Below the pieces are notes generated by a model, which worked only from the letters and a program-made list of their open reading frames with translations, was not told the DNA's origin and searched no databases. From assembly GCA_024401395.1 (NCBI GenBank), contig JAKSLD010000001.1, positions 218,301 through 282,300 on the forward strand: a stretch of 64,000 bases of DNA, read 5' to 3'. The translations under genes were made by a program, and so were the position numbers. The DNA is from Bacteroidales bacterium (lineage in GTDB: Bacteria > Bacteroidota > Bacteroidia > Bacteroidales > Marinilabiliaceae). Positions 42,497 to 52,421 of the stretch are shown here, one piece after another. Every line of letters begins with the position of its first letter. Position 1 is the stretch's first letter.

Positions 42497-44527
42497 ATGG
42501 AACAAAAAAACTCAGGCTATCAGCCTAATAATTCTAATAGCAACAAGAAGGCTCCGAAATTCAATCCTTATTGGATTTACGGTATCATCGCTGCCGCTAT
42601 AATATTCATCAGCACGATGAATATGGGCAACGGCCCGCAGGATATCTCGTATGGCACCTTCGAGAAGGAACTTCTCGGAAGCGATGACATCGAGAAGATT
42701 GTTGTTATCCGTAATGAACTGAAAGCAGAGGTCACTCTCAAGGAGGGAACTGCAGACAAATACAATTCTCTCTTCATTATGGAACGTACCCCGACTGTCG
42801 TGGGTCCACATTTTTCTGTCAATATTCCTTCCATCGATAGCTTCGACAAAGGACTTAAGGATGCCGAGGAGAAATCAGGCAAGAAAATATCCGTATTCTA
42901 TGAGCAGCGTAGCAATCTCTTTAGCGAGATTATAGCTATGACTTGGCCTTTGCTTATTTTCGTCGCTTTGTACTATTTCTTATTCCGCAAAATGACTGGC
43001 GGTGGAAGTAGCGGCGGTGGAGGCATTTTCTCCGTGGGTAAGTCTCGCGCCCAAATGGTGGACAAGAATGAGAATGTCAACGTCTCGTTTAAGGATGTCG
43101 CTGGTCTCGATGGTGCTAAGGATGAATTGGTCGAAATAGTAGAATTCCTTCGCAACCCAAAGAAGTACACCGACCTCGGTGGTAAAATACCTAAGGGAGC
43201 CCTCCTCGTAGGCCCTCCTGGCACAGGTAAGACTCTCCTCGCTAAAGCAGTAGCAGGTGAAGCCGATGTCCCTTTCTTTTCTATGTCGGGTTCCGATTTC
43301 GTAGAAATGTTTGTCGGCGTAGGCGCTAGCCGCGTTCGAGACTTGTTCAAGAAAGCTAAGGAGAAATCTCCTTGTATAATATTTATTGACGAAATCGATG
43401 CTATCGGCCGTGCTCGCGGTCGTAATGGTGGTTTCTCTTCTAACGAGGAACGTGAGAATACTCTGAACCAGCTCCTCACTGAGATGGACGGATTCGGTAC
43501 GAACTCTGGCGTAATCATACTCGCTGCAACTAATCGCGTGGATATTCTCGACCGAGCTCTTCTTCGAGCTGGTCGTTTCGACCGCCAGATATCTGTCGAC
43601 CTTCCTGACTTGAATGAGCGCGAGGCTATATTCGATGTACACCTCCGCCCTCTGAAACTTATCAAGGATTTCGACAAGTCGTTCCTTGCTAAGCAGACCC
43701 CAGGATTCTCTGGCGCAGATATCGCCAATGTTTGTAACGAGGCTGCCTTGACTGCTGCCCGTAAGAACAAAAAGGCTATTGACAAGCAGGATTTTCTCGA
43801 TGCTATAGACCGTATCGTAGGTGGTCTGGAAAAGAAGAATAAGATTATTACCGATGACGAACGCCGCGCTATCGCTTTCCACGAGGCAGGCCACGCTTCT
43901 ATTTCTTGGCTCCTCCGCTATGCTCACCCTCTTGTAAAGGTTACTATTGTACCTAGAGGTCGTGCACTAGGCGCTGCCTGGTATCTCCCTGAGGAACGTC
44001 AGATTACGACCCGCGAACAGCTATTGGATGAGATGTGCTCAACTCTGGGTGGTCGTGCTGCTGAGGAGGTGGTATTTGGCAAAATCAGTACCGGCGCTCT
44101 TAACGACTTGGAGAAGGTTACTCGCCAGGCTCAGGCAATGGTGGTCTACTATGGTATGTCTGACAAATTACCTAACGTCAGCTACTACGATTCTACAGGT
44201 CAAAGTGATATGTCTTTTAATCGTCCTTACTCTGAGTCTCGCGCTCAGGTAATCGATAGCGAGGTGTCAGCTATGATCGAGGAACAGTATGCTCGCGCTA
44301 AACAGATTCTTACCGAGCACGCTGAAGAGCATAAAAGGCTCGCAGAACTTCTCCTCGAACGTGAGGTTATATTCGCTGACGACCTCGAACAGATCTATGG
44401 CAAACGCCAATGGGATAACCGTGGCGAGGAAGTTGCCAACGATATCATCGCCGAGGAGCCTGAGAATAATGCTGAACTCGAATCAGCTTCCGAGGAATCA
44501 ACAGAATCAGCTTCGCAAGAGGCTTAA
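42497..44527 (+). CDS. ftsH: ATP-dependent zinc metalloprotease FtsH
   Basis: Membrane-bound AAA+ protease that removes damaged membrane proteins. The 676 residues have membrane helices at about 22-42 (YWIYGIIAAAIIFISTMNM) and 140-160 (LLIFVALYYFLF) around a periplasmic domain, a Gly-rich linker, Walker A GPPGTGKTLLAKAV, Walker B IIFIDEIDAIGRARG, the second region of homology and the zinc motif HEAGH starting at His462. The C-terminus is acidic and Ser/Glu-rich. The ATG at 42497 is chosen over an in-frame TTG two codons upstream. Confidence 0.97.
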   Translation: MEQKNSGYQPNNSNSNKKAPKFNPYWIYGIIAAAIIFISTMNMGNGPQDISYGTFEKELLGSDDIEKIVVIRNELKAEVTLKEGTADKYNSLFIMERTPTVVGPHFSVNIPSIDSFDKGLKDAEEKSGKKISVFYEQRSNLFSEIIAMTWPLLIFVALYYFLFRKMTGGGSSGGGGIFSVGKSRAQMVDKNENVNVSFKDVAGLDGAKDELVEIVEFLRNPKKYTDLGGKIPKGALLVGPPGTGKTLLAKAVAGEADVPFFSMSGSDFVEMFVGVGASRVRDLFKKAKEKSPCIIFIDEIDAIGRARGRNGGFSSNEERENTLNQLLTEMDGFGTNSGVIILAATNRVDILDRALLRAGRFDRQISVDLPDLNEREAIFDVHLRPLKLIKDFDKSFLAKQTPGFSGADIANVCNEAALTAARKNKKAIDKQDFLDAIDRIVGGLEKKNKIITDDERRAIAFHEAGHASISWLLRYAHPLVKVTIVPRGRALGAAWYLPEERQITTREQLLDEMCSTLGGRAAEEVVFGKISTGALNDLEKVTRQAQAMVVYYGMSDKLPNVSYYDSTGQSDMSFNRPYSESRAQVIDSEVSAMIEEQYARAKQILTEHAEEHKRLAELLLEREVIFADDLEQIYGKRQWDNRGEEVANDIIAEEPENNAELESASEESTESASQEA

Positions 44528-44539
44528 CACATAGACGTG

Positions 44540-47002
44540 ATGTTTGTCAACGTCATCTTGCCAGTTCCCATAGCGAAACTGTTTACTTATAACGTACCCA
44601 CAGAAATGGAGCAATCTGTTTCTGTGGGTTCTCGCGTTGTTGTCCAATTCGGCAAGAAAAAAAGCTACTCTGCTATAATTCACGATTTGAATGTCCCTGA
44701 GCCGGTAGAGTATAAAGCGAAAAACATCGACTGCGTCATCGATTCTGCCCCTATTATATCTGAACGGCAACTCCAACTTTGGCATTGGATTGCAGATTAC
44801 TATGTTTGCTCTCTGGGTGAGGTGTATAAGGCTGCTATGCCGTCTGGCCTTAAGCTGGAAAGCGAAACTCACCTGACTTATAATACTTTATTTGAGGCCG
44901 AATCTCCCCTGACTCCCCGTCAGGATATGATCCTGAATTTTATCGAGCAGAATAAGGATTGTACTATCAGCGACCTCATCAATCATATCGGAGGCGCTAA
45001 CCCTATACCGCAGTTGAAAAAATTGCTTGAGATGGATGCCATTTTTATCTCGGAGCAACTACGCGATGCCTACAAGCCGAAAACGGAGAATGTCTACAAA
45101 TTGACTGACGCTTGCCGAGCCGATGAGAATCTCTTGATGTCTAAAATGGATTCTCTCGAACGCGCGCCTAAGCAGCAACAGGCACTCTTGCTTTTTATCC
45201 AGCTTTGCGGCGGACTTGGACAGGCTCTTCTGGGGAAACCTGTACGCAAGGAGGATTTTACAAAAAAGGAGACTTCTTCTGCCGTTCTGAATGAATTGGT
45301 AAAGAAGGAGATATTGGTTTGCGAAAAAAGTGAGGTTAGCCGATTGGATAATAAACTTACAGATCTTGTTCCTCCTCACGACTTGTCCGAAGCCCAAAAT
45401 ACGGCTTTTCAACAGATAAATAATTTCTTCAACGAGGAACAGAAGCCAATCGTCCTATTGAATGGTGTTACTAGCTCCGGAAAGACGGAGATATACATTC
45501 ACCTCATCAATGAGACTCTCAAACAAGGTAAGCAGGTCTTGTACTTATTGCCTGAAATTGCTCTCACTACCCAGATTACTTCTCGACTTCAAAAGCATTT
45601 CGGAGATAATCTAGGCATATATCATTCTAAATTCAACGATTCTCAACGTGTAGAGATCTGGAATAACTTGCTTAGTGACCACCCTTATGGTCTCATCCTG
45701 GGTGTTCGCTCTGCTGTTCTCCTCCCTTTCCGCGACCTTGGATTGATTATAGTAGACGAGGAGCACGAGTCATCGTTCAAGCAGTACGACCCAGCCCCCC
45801 GCTATAATGCCCGCGATATGGCTGTCGTCATGTCTGGTATTCACAAGTGCAGGGTACTTCTCGGTAGCGCTACTCCTTCTCTCGAGAGCTACAACAATGC
45901 CAAGACTGGTCGCTATGGCTACGTGGAACTGACTACACGCTACGCTGATGTCGCTATGCCTCACATGGAGACTATCGATATGTCTCAAGCCCGAAAGCAC
46001 AAGGAGGTGTCTGGCATCTTTTCTTTCACTTTGCGTGATCGCATTCTTAAGGCTTTGGATAATAAGGAGCAGGTCATCTTATTCCAGAACCGCCGAGGTT
46101 TTGCCCCGTACGTGGAGTGCCACCAGTGCGCATGGACTGCTAAATGCGTCAATTGCGATGTCTCTATGACTTATCACAAGAATACTGGTGAGCTGGTCTG
46201 TCACTATTGCGGAGCCCACGCAATGCTCCCCCTGACTTGCCCTGCTTGTGGAATGCCGGCTATAGAACTTCAAGGCTATGGCACTGAAAAAATCGAAGAG
46301 GAGGTGTCTCAATTGTTTCCTGAGGCTCGCGTAGTGCGTATGGATCTCGATACCGCACGCTCGCGTAAGGCTTTCGAACAGATTATATCTGATTTCGAAC
46401 AATATAAATATGATATCCTCATCGGTACCCAGATGATTAGTAAGGGCCTCGACTTCGACCGTGTCACTACCGTGGGTATCCTGAATGTGGATAATATGCT
46501 TAATCTCCCCGATTTCCGCGCTTATGAACGCGCCTTCGCTATGATTTCTCAGGTAGCAGGACGCGCAGGCCGTCGCGGAACTCGTGGTCATGTCCTCCTC
46601 CAGACTAAACAGGTCGACTCTCCCGTTGTCTTGAATAGCATATCTAATGATTTCAAGGCAAATGCCGAACGCGAAATGAATGAGCGGCAACGGTATGGCT
46701 ACCCTCCTTTCGTCCGTCTTATCCATATTACTATAAAACATGTCGACGAACAGGTGGCTTTGCACTCGGCTACTGTCATCGCTAATGAACTGACTCAACT
46801 TTTCGGCCGTCGAATCCTAGGTCCTCAAGCTCCAACCATATCTCGTATGCAGAATATGTTCTTGCAACGTATCATCCTCAAAATGGAGAAAACCGCCAAT
46901 CCTGCTAAAATGAAACAGGCTCTGATGGACCGAATCAATATAGTTCTGGGCGACCACTCTCTCAAGGGAACATCTGTAGTGGTGGATGTCGACCCATACT
47001 AA
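44540..47002 (+). CDS. priA: Primosomal protein N' (PriA helicase)
   Basis: 3'-5' helicase that restarts stalled replication forks. It has 820 residues: N-terminal 3'-DNA-binding domain (VPIAKLFTYNVP-like start), winged helix, helicase motifs GVTSSGKTE (Walker A), VDEEHESSFKQ (DEEH box), LGSATPSLES and QMISKGLDFD, and a zinc-binding insert with paired cysteines (ECHQCAWTAKCVNCDVSMTYH; LVCHYCGAH; LTCPACGMP). The ATG at 44540 lies right after an in-frame GTG, leaving the exact first codon open. It is the last gene of the lon operon, with a terminator at 47024. Confidence 0.95.
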   Translation: MFVNVILPVPIAKLFTYNVPTEMEQSVSVGSRVVVQFGKKKSYSAIIHDLNVPEPVEYKAKNIDCVIDSAPIISERQLQLWHWIADYYVCSLGEVYKAAMPSGLKLESETHLTYNTLFEAESPLTPRQDMILNFIEQNKDCTISDLINHIGGANPIPQLKKLLEMDAIFISEQLRDAYKPKTENVYKLTDACRADENLLMSKMDSLERAPKQQQALLLFIQLCGGLGQALLGKPVRKEDFTKKETSSAVLNELVKKEILVCEKSEVSRLDNKLTDLVPPHDLSEAQNTAFQQINNFFNEEQKPIVLLNGVTSSGKTEIYIHLINETLKQGKQVLYLLPEIALTTQITSRLQKHFGDNLGIYHSKFNDSQRVEIWNNLLSDHPYGLILGVRSAVLLPFRDLGLIIVDEEHESSFKQYDPAPRYNARDMAVVMSGIHKCRVLLGSATPSLESYNNAKTGRYGYVELTTRYADVAMPHMETIDMSQARKHKEVSGIFSFTLRDRILKALDNKEQVILFQNRRGFAPYVECHQCAWTAKCVNCDVSMTYHKNTGELVCHYCGAHAMLPLTCPACGMPAIELQGYGTEKIEEEVSQLFPEARVVRMDLDTARSRKAFEQIISDFEQYKYDILIGTQMISKGLDFDRVTTVGILNVDNMLNLPDFRAYERAFAMISQVAGRAGRRGTRGHVLLQTKQVDSPVVLNSISNDFKANAEREMNERQRYGYPPFVRLIHITIKHVDEQVALHSATVIANELTQLFGRRILGPQAPTISRMQNMFLQRIILKMEKTANPAKMKQALMDRINIVLGDHSLKGTSVVVDVDPY

Positions 47003-47023
47003 TTCATATACGCATAAAAAAAC

Positions 47024-47060
47024 AAAGCATCGCCGAGAGGATCTCATTGCGATGCTTTTA
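47024..47060 (+). terminator. Terminator of the lon-rsfS-ftsH-priA operon
   Basis: AAAGCATCGC pairs with GCGATGCTTT across a 15-base loop, followed by TTA. An A-rich 5' flank would allow function on the other strand too. Confidence 0.8.
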
Positions 47061-47162
47061 TTAGGATATAAAGGTAAATGCACTTAGTGCTACGCTAGCT
47101 TTCTTCAAAAGGTTGCGACTTTATATATACTTTAACCTTTCCAATATTACTTGGTCTCTTAT

Positions 47163-47180
47163 TACCTATCATAATAGGTA
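47163..47180. other. Short perfect inverted repeat in a convergent gap
   Basis: TACCTAT, loop CATA, ATAGGTA. It lies between the priA terminator and the terminator of the convergent transporter gene. Its role is unknown; nothing else was seen in this gap. Confidence 0.6.
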
Positions 47181-47206
47181 GCTGTATACTCTGACATTCC
47201 TGCACT

Positions 47207-47248
47207 AAAAAAACGCTTCCAACCTCTTACTTCTGAGATTGGAAGCGT
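47207..47248 (-). terminator. Terminator of the SLC13 transporter gene
   Basis: On the minus strand, ACGCTTCCAA pairs perfectly with TTGGAAGCGT around a 16-base loop, followed by seven T. Confidence 0.9.
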
Positions 47249-47283
47249 CTGATTATATTATAAGTCAGTTAGTAAAATGTCTT

Positions 47284-48717
47284 TTACAAAAGGCCTAACT
47301 TAACAGCTAGCATCAATACCGCATAGCCTAATACAATGCCTATCAGACCTATTATGATACCTACCTTGGCCATCTGACCTTGTGTTACTACACCTGTAGC
47401 GTGTGCCAGGGCATTTGGAGGAGTAGAAATAGGCAACGCCATTGCTAATGAAGCGGAAATAGCCACACCAACCAACATCGTAACCGTACCGCCTAGGTCT
47501 GCTATCGAATCTCCCATACCTGTAGCTATGGCTGCAAGAATCGGTACCAACAATGCAGCAGAGGCTGTATTACTCATAAATGTCGACATCACGCAGCAGA
47601 GCAAGCCCGATGACGCAAATACAACCCATGGCTCCCATGAATCAAATGGAATGGACTCTATGAAGTGCTTTGCCAATCCACTGCCGTTCAACCCGACACC
47701 AAGTGCAAAACCTCCTGCTACCAGCCAAAGTACATCCCAGTTGATCATCTTTAACTCTTCCTTGCCAATAATACCTGTAACACAGAATACCGTCAATGGA
47801 ATAAATGCTACTACATTGGCATTCAGGTTTGTCTGCTTGTCAAGCAACCAGAGCAACACTGTTACAGCAAATGTCACATACACTATGATTGACTTTCTGT
47901 CTTTTCTGAACTTGCCGTCAATCTTCAAATTGATCTCTTTCTTAGTAAATGGGAAGAACTTCAGGAGCAAGAAATATGATATTGTCAATAGTATAATGAC
48001 AAATGGAACCATAATCATCATCCACTGACCGAAACCAATCTCATTCTCTGGCATAATCTCATGCAAATAACGCAACGCAATAGCATTTGGAGGTGTACCG
48101 ATCGGTGTACCAATACCACCAATATTTGCCGCCAAAGGAATTGCCAGTGTAACTGCTATTCTTCCTTTCCCCTCTGGAGGAAGCAGCTTGATTACTGGAG
48201 CAATAATGGCAAGCATCATGGCAGCAGTGGCTGTGTTACTCATAAACATCGAAAGTACAGCTGTCACAAGCATAAAGCCGATAAGCACCATCTCCGACTT
48301 CTTGCCAAATGGCTTCAAAACTACTCTCGCAATATTTACATCTAGGCCTGTTCTGGTAGCCGCAATAGCCAACGCAAAACCTCCCATAAAGAGCATCACG
48401 ATAGGGTCAGCCCAAGCTGCCATCACTTCTTTATACGCAATAGGCGTGCCGAATAATGTATCTCCCGCTGCTGCCTTAAATGGAGCAAACATACTGCTGG
48501 ATACAGTCACAAGCAATAAGCCCATAATCAGCACCGAGGTAGTCCAAATCGGAATAGCCTCAAAGATCCACATCAATGCAGCAAAAATAAATATTGCTAT
48601 AACTCGCTGTTCAATGACAGTCAACCCGTCAATCCCATAGCATTCAGCAGGTATCAGCCAAGCCACCAACGAAAGCACTATAGCTATAACCAGCTTAATA
48701 AGCTTGTTTCTTTCCAT
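47284..48717 (-). CDS. SLC13/DASS-family anion:Na+ symporter
   Basis: A 477-residue inner-membrane transporter with about 11-12 hydrophobic segments. The two inverted repeats carry the family signatures MFMSNTATAAMMLAII and CVMSTFMSNTASAALLVPIL (the SNT motifs that bind substrate carboxylate and Na+), and NIGGIGTPIGTPPNAIA with the C-terminal ALPISTPPNALAHATG. DASS members import C4-dicarboxylates, citrate or sulfate; which one cannot be decided here. It is monocistronic with its own terminator. Its 5' leader contains a stem-loop (48750-48770). Confidence 0.92.
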   Translation of the reverse strand: MERNKLIKLVIAIVLSLVAWLIPAECYGIDGLTVIEQRVIAIFIFAALMWIFEAIPIWTTSVLIMGLLLVTVSSSMFAPFKAAAGDTLFGTPIAYKEVMAAWADPIVMLFMGGFALAIAATRTGLDVNIARVVLKPFGKKSEMVLIGFMLVTAVLSMFMSNTATAAMMLAIIAPVIKLLPPEGKGRIAVTLAIPLAANIGGIGTPIGTPPNAIALRYLHEIMPENEIGFGQWMMIMVPFVIILLTISYFLLLKFFPFTKKEINLKIDGKFRKDRKSIIVYVTFAVTVLLWLLDKQTNLNANVVAFIPLTVFCVTGIIGKEELKMINWDVLWLVAGGFALGVGLNGSGLAKHFIESIPFDSWEPWVVFASSGLLCCVMSTFMSNTASAALLVPILAAIATGMGDSIADLGGTVTMLVGVAISASLAMALPISTPPNALAHATGVVTQGQMAKVGIIIGLIGIVLGYAVLMLAVKLGLL

Positions 48718-48749
48718 TATTATCCCTAATGAATTAATTATTGTTCATC

Positions 48750-48770
48750 ATGAGCATATTACGTGCTCAT
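48750..48770 (-). promoter_or_regulatory. Stem-loop in the SLC13 5' leader
   Basis: ATGAGCA, loop TATTACG, TGCTCAT (7-bp perfect stem), 33 bases upstream of the transporter ATG. It could be an operator palindrome or an RNA hairpin; no T-run follows on either strand. Confidence 0.5.
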
Positions 48771-48983
48771 TTTGTTAGTAGTTGCAAATATTATCATTAA
48801 AACGTTAACAAACAAATAATGCAAGCACAAAAAATCTGTCTTTTCTATGAAGATTATCGCTTCTGTCAATAATAGATGGAAAGGCTCTTCAGGTCTCTTT
48901 CTTTTCTCCCCCAGAAAACGGAACTCTGTCTTTCTCTACGTCAGCTTACCGCTATTTTATCTTGGCGTAATATAGTTCTAAAT

Positions 48984-49046
48984 AAAAAAAACTGCGAGCA
49001 ACAAGGGACTTCCCTTATACTAGACCGAGTACAGAAAGGGTCCACA
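48984..49046 (+). repeat. Dispersed 11-bp-phased element, copy H
   Basis: A7-8, head CTGCGAGCAAC (48992-49002), AAGGGACTTCC, CTTATACTAGA, CCGAGTACAGA, AAGGGTCCACA, in exact register. Both flanking genes are on the minus strand, so the copy is antisense to the local transcription direction. Confidence 0.9.
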
Positions 49047-49095
49047 TATGTCCTATTTTTATGTCCAACGCCATTTCTTGTGACTGGGTCAAACG

Positions 49096-49128
49096 AAAAA
49101 GGGCTATAGAGTTCTCAACTCTATAGCC
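49096..49128 (-). terminator. Terminator of the GH97 operon
   Basis: Perfect 12-bp stem GGCTATAGAGTT/AACTCTATAGCC with a 3-base loop; on the minus strand it is followed by CTTTTTC. Confidence 0.9.
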
Positions 49129-49152
49129 TGTATATCAATAATATTGTTTTTT

Positions 49153-51123
49153 CTAGTTCATCAACACTATTGCCTTCTCGCCGCCGACCTTCAACTTCAA
49201 TAGTCCTTTCTTCGCCTTGACTTGTGATTTCAAGACTCCTCCGTCTTTCGCGTCGGAGAGCATCTCTACTTTCGCGTCTTTGCCGAATATCTCATCAATA
49301 TTAATGCTGACTTCTCTGTCTGTCATCTCTCCGTTTGTCACTGCTACATACCACTTGTCTCCATGTCTTCTTGCCATGACTATATACTTCCCAGGATAGC
49401 CTTCTATAAGCCTTGTCTCATCCCACTCCGTAGGAACGTTCGTCAAAAACTCTAGGCACTCTTTCGGAGCATCTTCAAGATTGTTTGGCGCAATAGCAAA
49501 ATTCTGTATGGCGTTCTGGAATAGAATGCACGATGACAACTGGAATACATCACTCGTCTTTCTGTAATTCCCGCTGTTATTGCTCTTGTGCATTCTCTTG
49601 TTCAGAAAACAGCCTCCATACTCCATCGAACCTATAACATTTCTTACGAATGGATATAATGTCGTTCTGAATCCCTCTTGATCGCAGTTATTCTGACCGA
49701 AAATCATATTCTCTGATGCCAATACTGCCTCTGACCCGACGTAGTTTGGATACATTCTCTCCCAACCTCTAGGAATAGTACACCCGTGGAATATTACCAT
49801 CAATCCGTTATCGTCTGCATCACTTAATATATCTTCATATAGACGTATCGTTTCTTGCTTGTCTCCTCCAAAGAAGTCTACCTTGATGCCCTTGACTCCA
49901 AGCGACTTCATCCACTTCATCTCTTTCTTGCGGACTATGGCTCTGTCCATACAGTTAATAGGTCCTTGAACAATATCGTTCCAATATCCCGATGATGAGT
50001 ACCATAGGAATACGTCTACTCCCTTTGATTGCGCATACTTGACCAGCTCTGCTATCTTATCTCTGCCTATATTCGTATCCCACCAGTTGTCTACAAGGAC
50101 ATACTGGAATTTCATGGCAGCTGCCAAATCTATGTATTTTACTTGGTCATCATAATTTATCGACTCGTCTTGCCACAATATCCAACTCCATGTGCCTTTA
50201 CCCATCTTATACTCGTTCTCTGTCTCGTATACTGGATCTACAAGTGCCCAAGTAATGGTCGACTCTACGATTGGCTTTAATGATTTACCTAGCGAGATTG
50301 TTCTCCATGGCGTAGCTCCTGGTAATGCGAATGCTGGCTCTACAGTTCCATTGCCATTGTTCTCTCCTGGCATAGGGAACTCTACCATAAATACACCATT
50401 GATATTGTTTGAAAGGTGTGAAGCGCAGTATTTTGAGTCTACCCCTGTCTCTGAAACTAATGCCCAACCATCGTTTGGCAAATGGAAAAGACATGGGAAG
50501 GTAAATCCATGGTTGAACTTCGAATGGGCATTCAATGGTGCATCTGCTACATATTCTTCTTCATACGATGGCTTTGTACGTTTCCAGCCTACCATCGGAT
50601 CCGACTGTGGGCACAGAAATGTGGTCGTCTCTTTTGGAAACCTGAATCCTGTAGCTTCATGGAAAATACGTGTAGAGCCTGTCTCTCCGCTCTTTGGCAT
50701 GATGTATCTGAATGCTACATCTGTATTTGTAACCGCAAATTGTATGTCAAATGGCACCTTCTCCGCATTCTCCGTATGGACTATCATCTCATTGGCGTCA
50801 TATTTCACCTCTGAATGCTTGATGCGTGTCTGCTTGAACTCTTTCTTTACGGCTTTCGTCTCTGAACTTGTAATAGTCATATTGCTCCTGAAGTCGCCGT
50901 TGTTGGCTGTCAAGCCTAAAGGCGAATCTATCAGGAAGTCTGCTCCCTCAACTTTTACACCGTATGTTACAAAACCTTTCTCGTCGGTCTTGACCGTCAC
51001 TTTTATATTCCCGTCAGGGCTCGCCACTTCAGCGCTCTTCTGTGCCCATGTCTGAGCCGACACCAACGCCAATAGGCAAATGGCAATAATCGCTCTGGAA
51101 TAAATGTATCGCATAAATACCAT
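49153..51123 (-). CDS. GH97 glycoside hydrolase, probably retaining (alpha-galactosidase type)
   Basis: A 656-residue family GH97 enzyme. Signal peptide (IAICLLALVSAQTWAQ), N-terminal beta-super-sandwich (SPDGNIKVTVKTDEKG; SPLGL), central barrel (WILWQDESINY; YVLVDNWWD; GVDVFLWYSSSGYW) and C-terminal beta domain. The segment GIKVDFFGGDKQ carries Asp416, the nucleophile position of retaining GH97 alpha-galactosidases; inverting SusB-type alpha-glucosidases lack an Asp there. It starts 2 bases after the MFS gene stop (or 11 if the ATG at 51114 is used), so both are one operon. Probably periplasmic. Confidence 0.9.
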   Translation of the reverse strand: MVFMRYIYSRAIIAICLLALVSAQTWAQKSAEVASPDGNIKVTVKTDEKGFVTYGVKVEGADFLIDSPLGLTANNGDFRSNMTITSSETKAVKKEFKQTRIKHSEVKYDANEMIVHTENAEKVPFDIQFAVTNTDVAFRYIMPKSGETGSTRIFHEATGFRFPKETTTFLCPQSDPMVGWKRTKPSYEEEYVADAPLNAHSKFNHGFTFPCLFHLPNDGWALVSETGVDSKYCASHLSNNINGVFMVEFPMPGENNGNGTVEPAFALPGATPWRTISLGKSLKPIVESTITWALVDPVYETENEYKMGKGTWSWILWQDESINYDDQVKYIDLAAAMKFQYVLVDNWWDTNIGRDKIAELVKYAQSKGVDVFLWYSSSGYWNDIVQGPINCMDRAIVRKKEMKWMKSLGVKGIKVDFFGGDKQETIRLYEDILSDADDNGLMVIFHGCTIPRGWERMYPNYVGSEAVLASENMIFGQNNCDQEGFRTTLYPFVRNVIGSMEYGGCFLNKRMHKSNNSGNYRKTSDVFQLSSCILFQNAIQNFAIAPNNLEDAPKECLEFLTNVPTEWDETRLIEGYPGKYIVMARRHGDKWYVAVTNGEMTDREVSINIDEIFGKDAKVEMLSDAKDGGVLKSQVKAKKGLLKLKVGGEKAIVLMN

Positions 51124-51125
51124 TT

Positions 51126-52400
51126 TTATTTCTTAGGTTTGAATATCAAGGCAAATAGTATGGCAACAACTAAACCGTACGCCGCAAATATAGTCCAGCA
51201 TGTCTGCCACCCTTCTAACTGTACCAAAGGAGCAACATCACTGCTCGTACATCCATAATAGTTCACTATCTCTTGTGCCGAAAGTGTACCTATCGTGGCT
51301 CCAAGTCCATTGGTCATCATCATAAATAGGCCCTGTGCACTGGATCTCATAGATGGGTCTACTTCTCTGTTCACATATAGCGAACCTGATACATTGAAGA
51401 AGTCAAATGCTACACCATATACTATCATCGATAGTATAAGGAATGTTACCCCAGGGAATGTAGGTGTGCCTATGGCGAAGAACCCGAATCTGCCAACCCA
51501 CGCTAACATGGCTATAAGCATTACTGGCTTGATGCCGAATCTCCCAAGGAAGAATGGTATCATTAGTATACACAATGTCTCACTCACTTGCGAAAGTGAT
51601 ATCAATAGATTTGCATGGTCTACAAAAAACGCTCCTGAATACTCTTCTATATTGCCGAACGACGATATGAATGGATTGGCATAGCCGTTGGTTATCTGCA
51701 ACGATACGCCTAATAACATACAGAATACGAAAAATGTCGCCATTCTCCAATCTTTGAACAGCTTGAAGGCATTTAGCCCGAATGCCTCAACAAGGCTCTT
51801 TTGCTTGTCTCCGCCTTTGTTCACCGGACACTTTGGCATAGTCAATGAGTACAATGCCATCGCAACTCCCCACACTGCACAGGCTAGGAATTGCGCTGAT
51901 GTATGCTGCATTCCCATCAGGTCTACTATCCACATCGCTACAATAAAGCCTACTGTTCCAAATAGTCTTATGGATGGGAAAACTTTTATGGTGTCTAGCT
52001 GACACTTAGATAATGCTGAATAGCTGACGGAATATGTCAGCGCAATTGTCGGCATAAAGAACGCTACCGATGCCGCATAATATGGGAATATATCTGCAAA
52101 AGTCACATTATCTCCTAGTGTAAGGCCTATGTACCCCACATATATCATAAATGCCGCTGCCATAGCATGGCAGAATGAGAGTAGCCTTTCCGCCCTTACC
52201 CACCGGTCGGCTATGATTCCCATCAATGCTGGCATGAAAATAGATACTATACCTTGCACCGAGTAAAACCACCCGATATTCGCTCCTAAGCCGACTTTTG
52301 CAAGGTATCCTCCCATAGAGGTTAGGTATGATCCCCAAACAGCGAACTCTAGCCACTGAAGGACTATCAATCGCAACTTTATATTTCCATTCTCTTTCAT
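51126..52400 (-). CDS. MFS transporter (nucleoside:H+ symporter-like)
   Basis: A 424-residue, 12-helix major facilitator. The opening IKLRLIVLQWLEFAVWGSYLTSMGGYL and the loop GIIADRWVRAERLL match the NupG/XapB nucleoside symporter group of MFS. Its tight coupling to a GH97 hydrolase instead suggests import of a sugar released in the periplasm, so the substrate is open. It starts 21 bases downstream of the TatD gene; TatD, MFS and GH97 form a minus-strand unit with the terminator at 49096. Confidence 0.85.
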   Translation of the reverse strand: MKENGNIKLRLIVLQWLEFAVWGSYLTSMGGYLAKVGLGANIGWFYSVQGIVSIFMPALMGIIADRWVRAERLLSFCHAMAAAFMIYVGYIGLTLGDNVTFADIFPYYAASVAFFMPTIALTYSVSYSALSKCQLDTIKVFPSIRLFGTVGFIVAMWIVDLMGMQHTSAQFLACAVWGVAMALYSLTMPKCPVNKGGDKQKSLVEAFGLNAFKLFKDWRMATFFVFCMLLGVSLQITNGYANPFISSFGNIEEYSGAFFVDHANLLISLSQVSETLCILMIPFFLGRFGIKPVMLIAMLAWVGRFGFFAIGTPTFPGVTFLILSMIVYGVAFDFFNVSGSLYVNREVDPSMRSSAQGLFMMMTNGLGATIGTLSAQEIVNYYGCTSSDVAPLVQLEGWQTCWTIFAAYGLVVAILFALIFKPKK

Positions 52401-52421
52401 AACGCCAAAGATAACATATTT

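Larger units (their letters stand above)
48718..49095. other. Gene-free stretch between SLC13 and GH97 genes
   Basis: The two flanking minus-strand genes are separated by about 435 bases. The stretch holds the SLC13 leader with a hairpin, about 190 bases in which no gene or motif is seen, and dispersed element copy H. No exact TAnnTTTG box was found on the minus strand upstream of the transporter. Confidence 0.7.
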
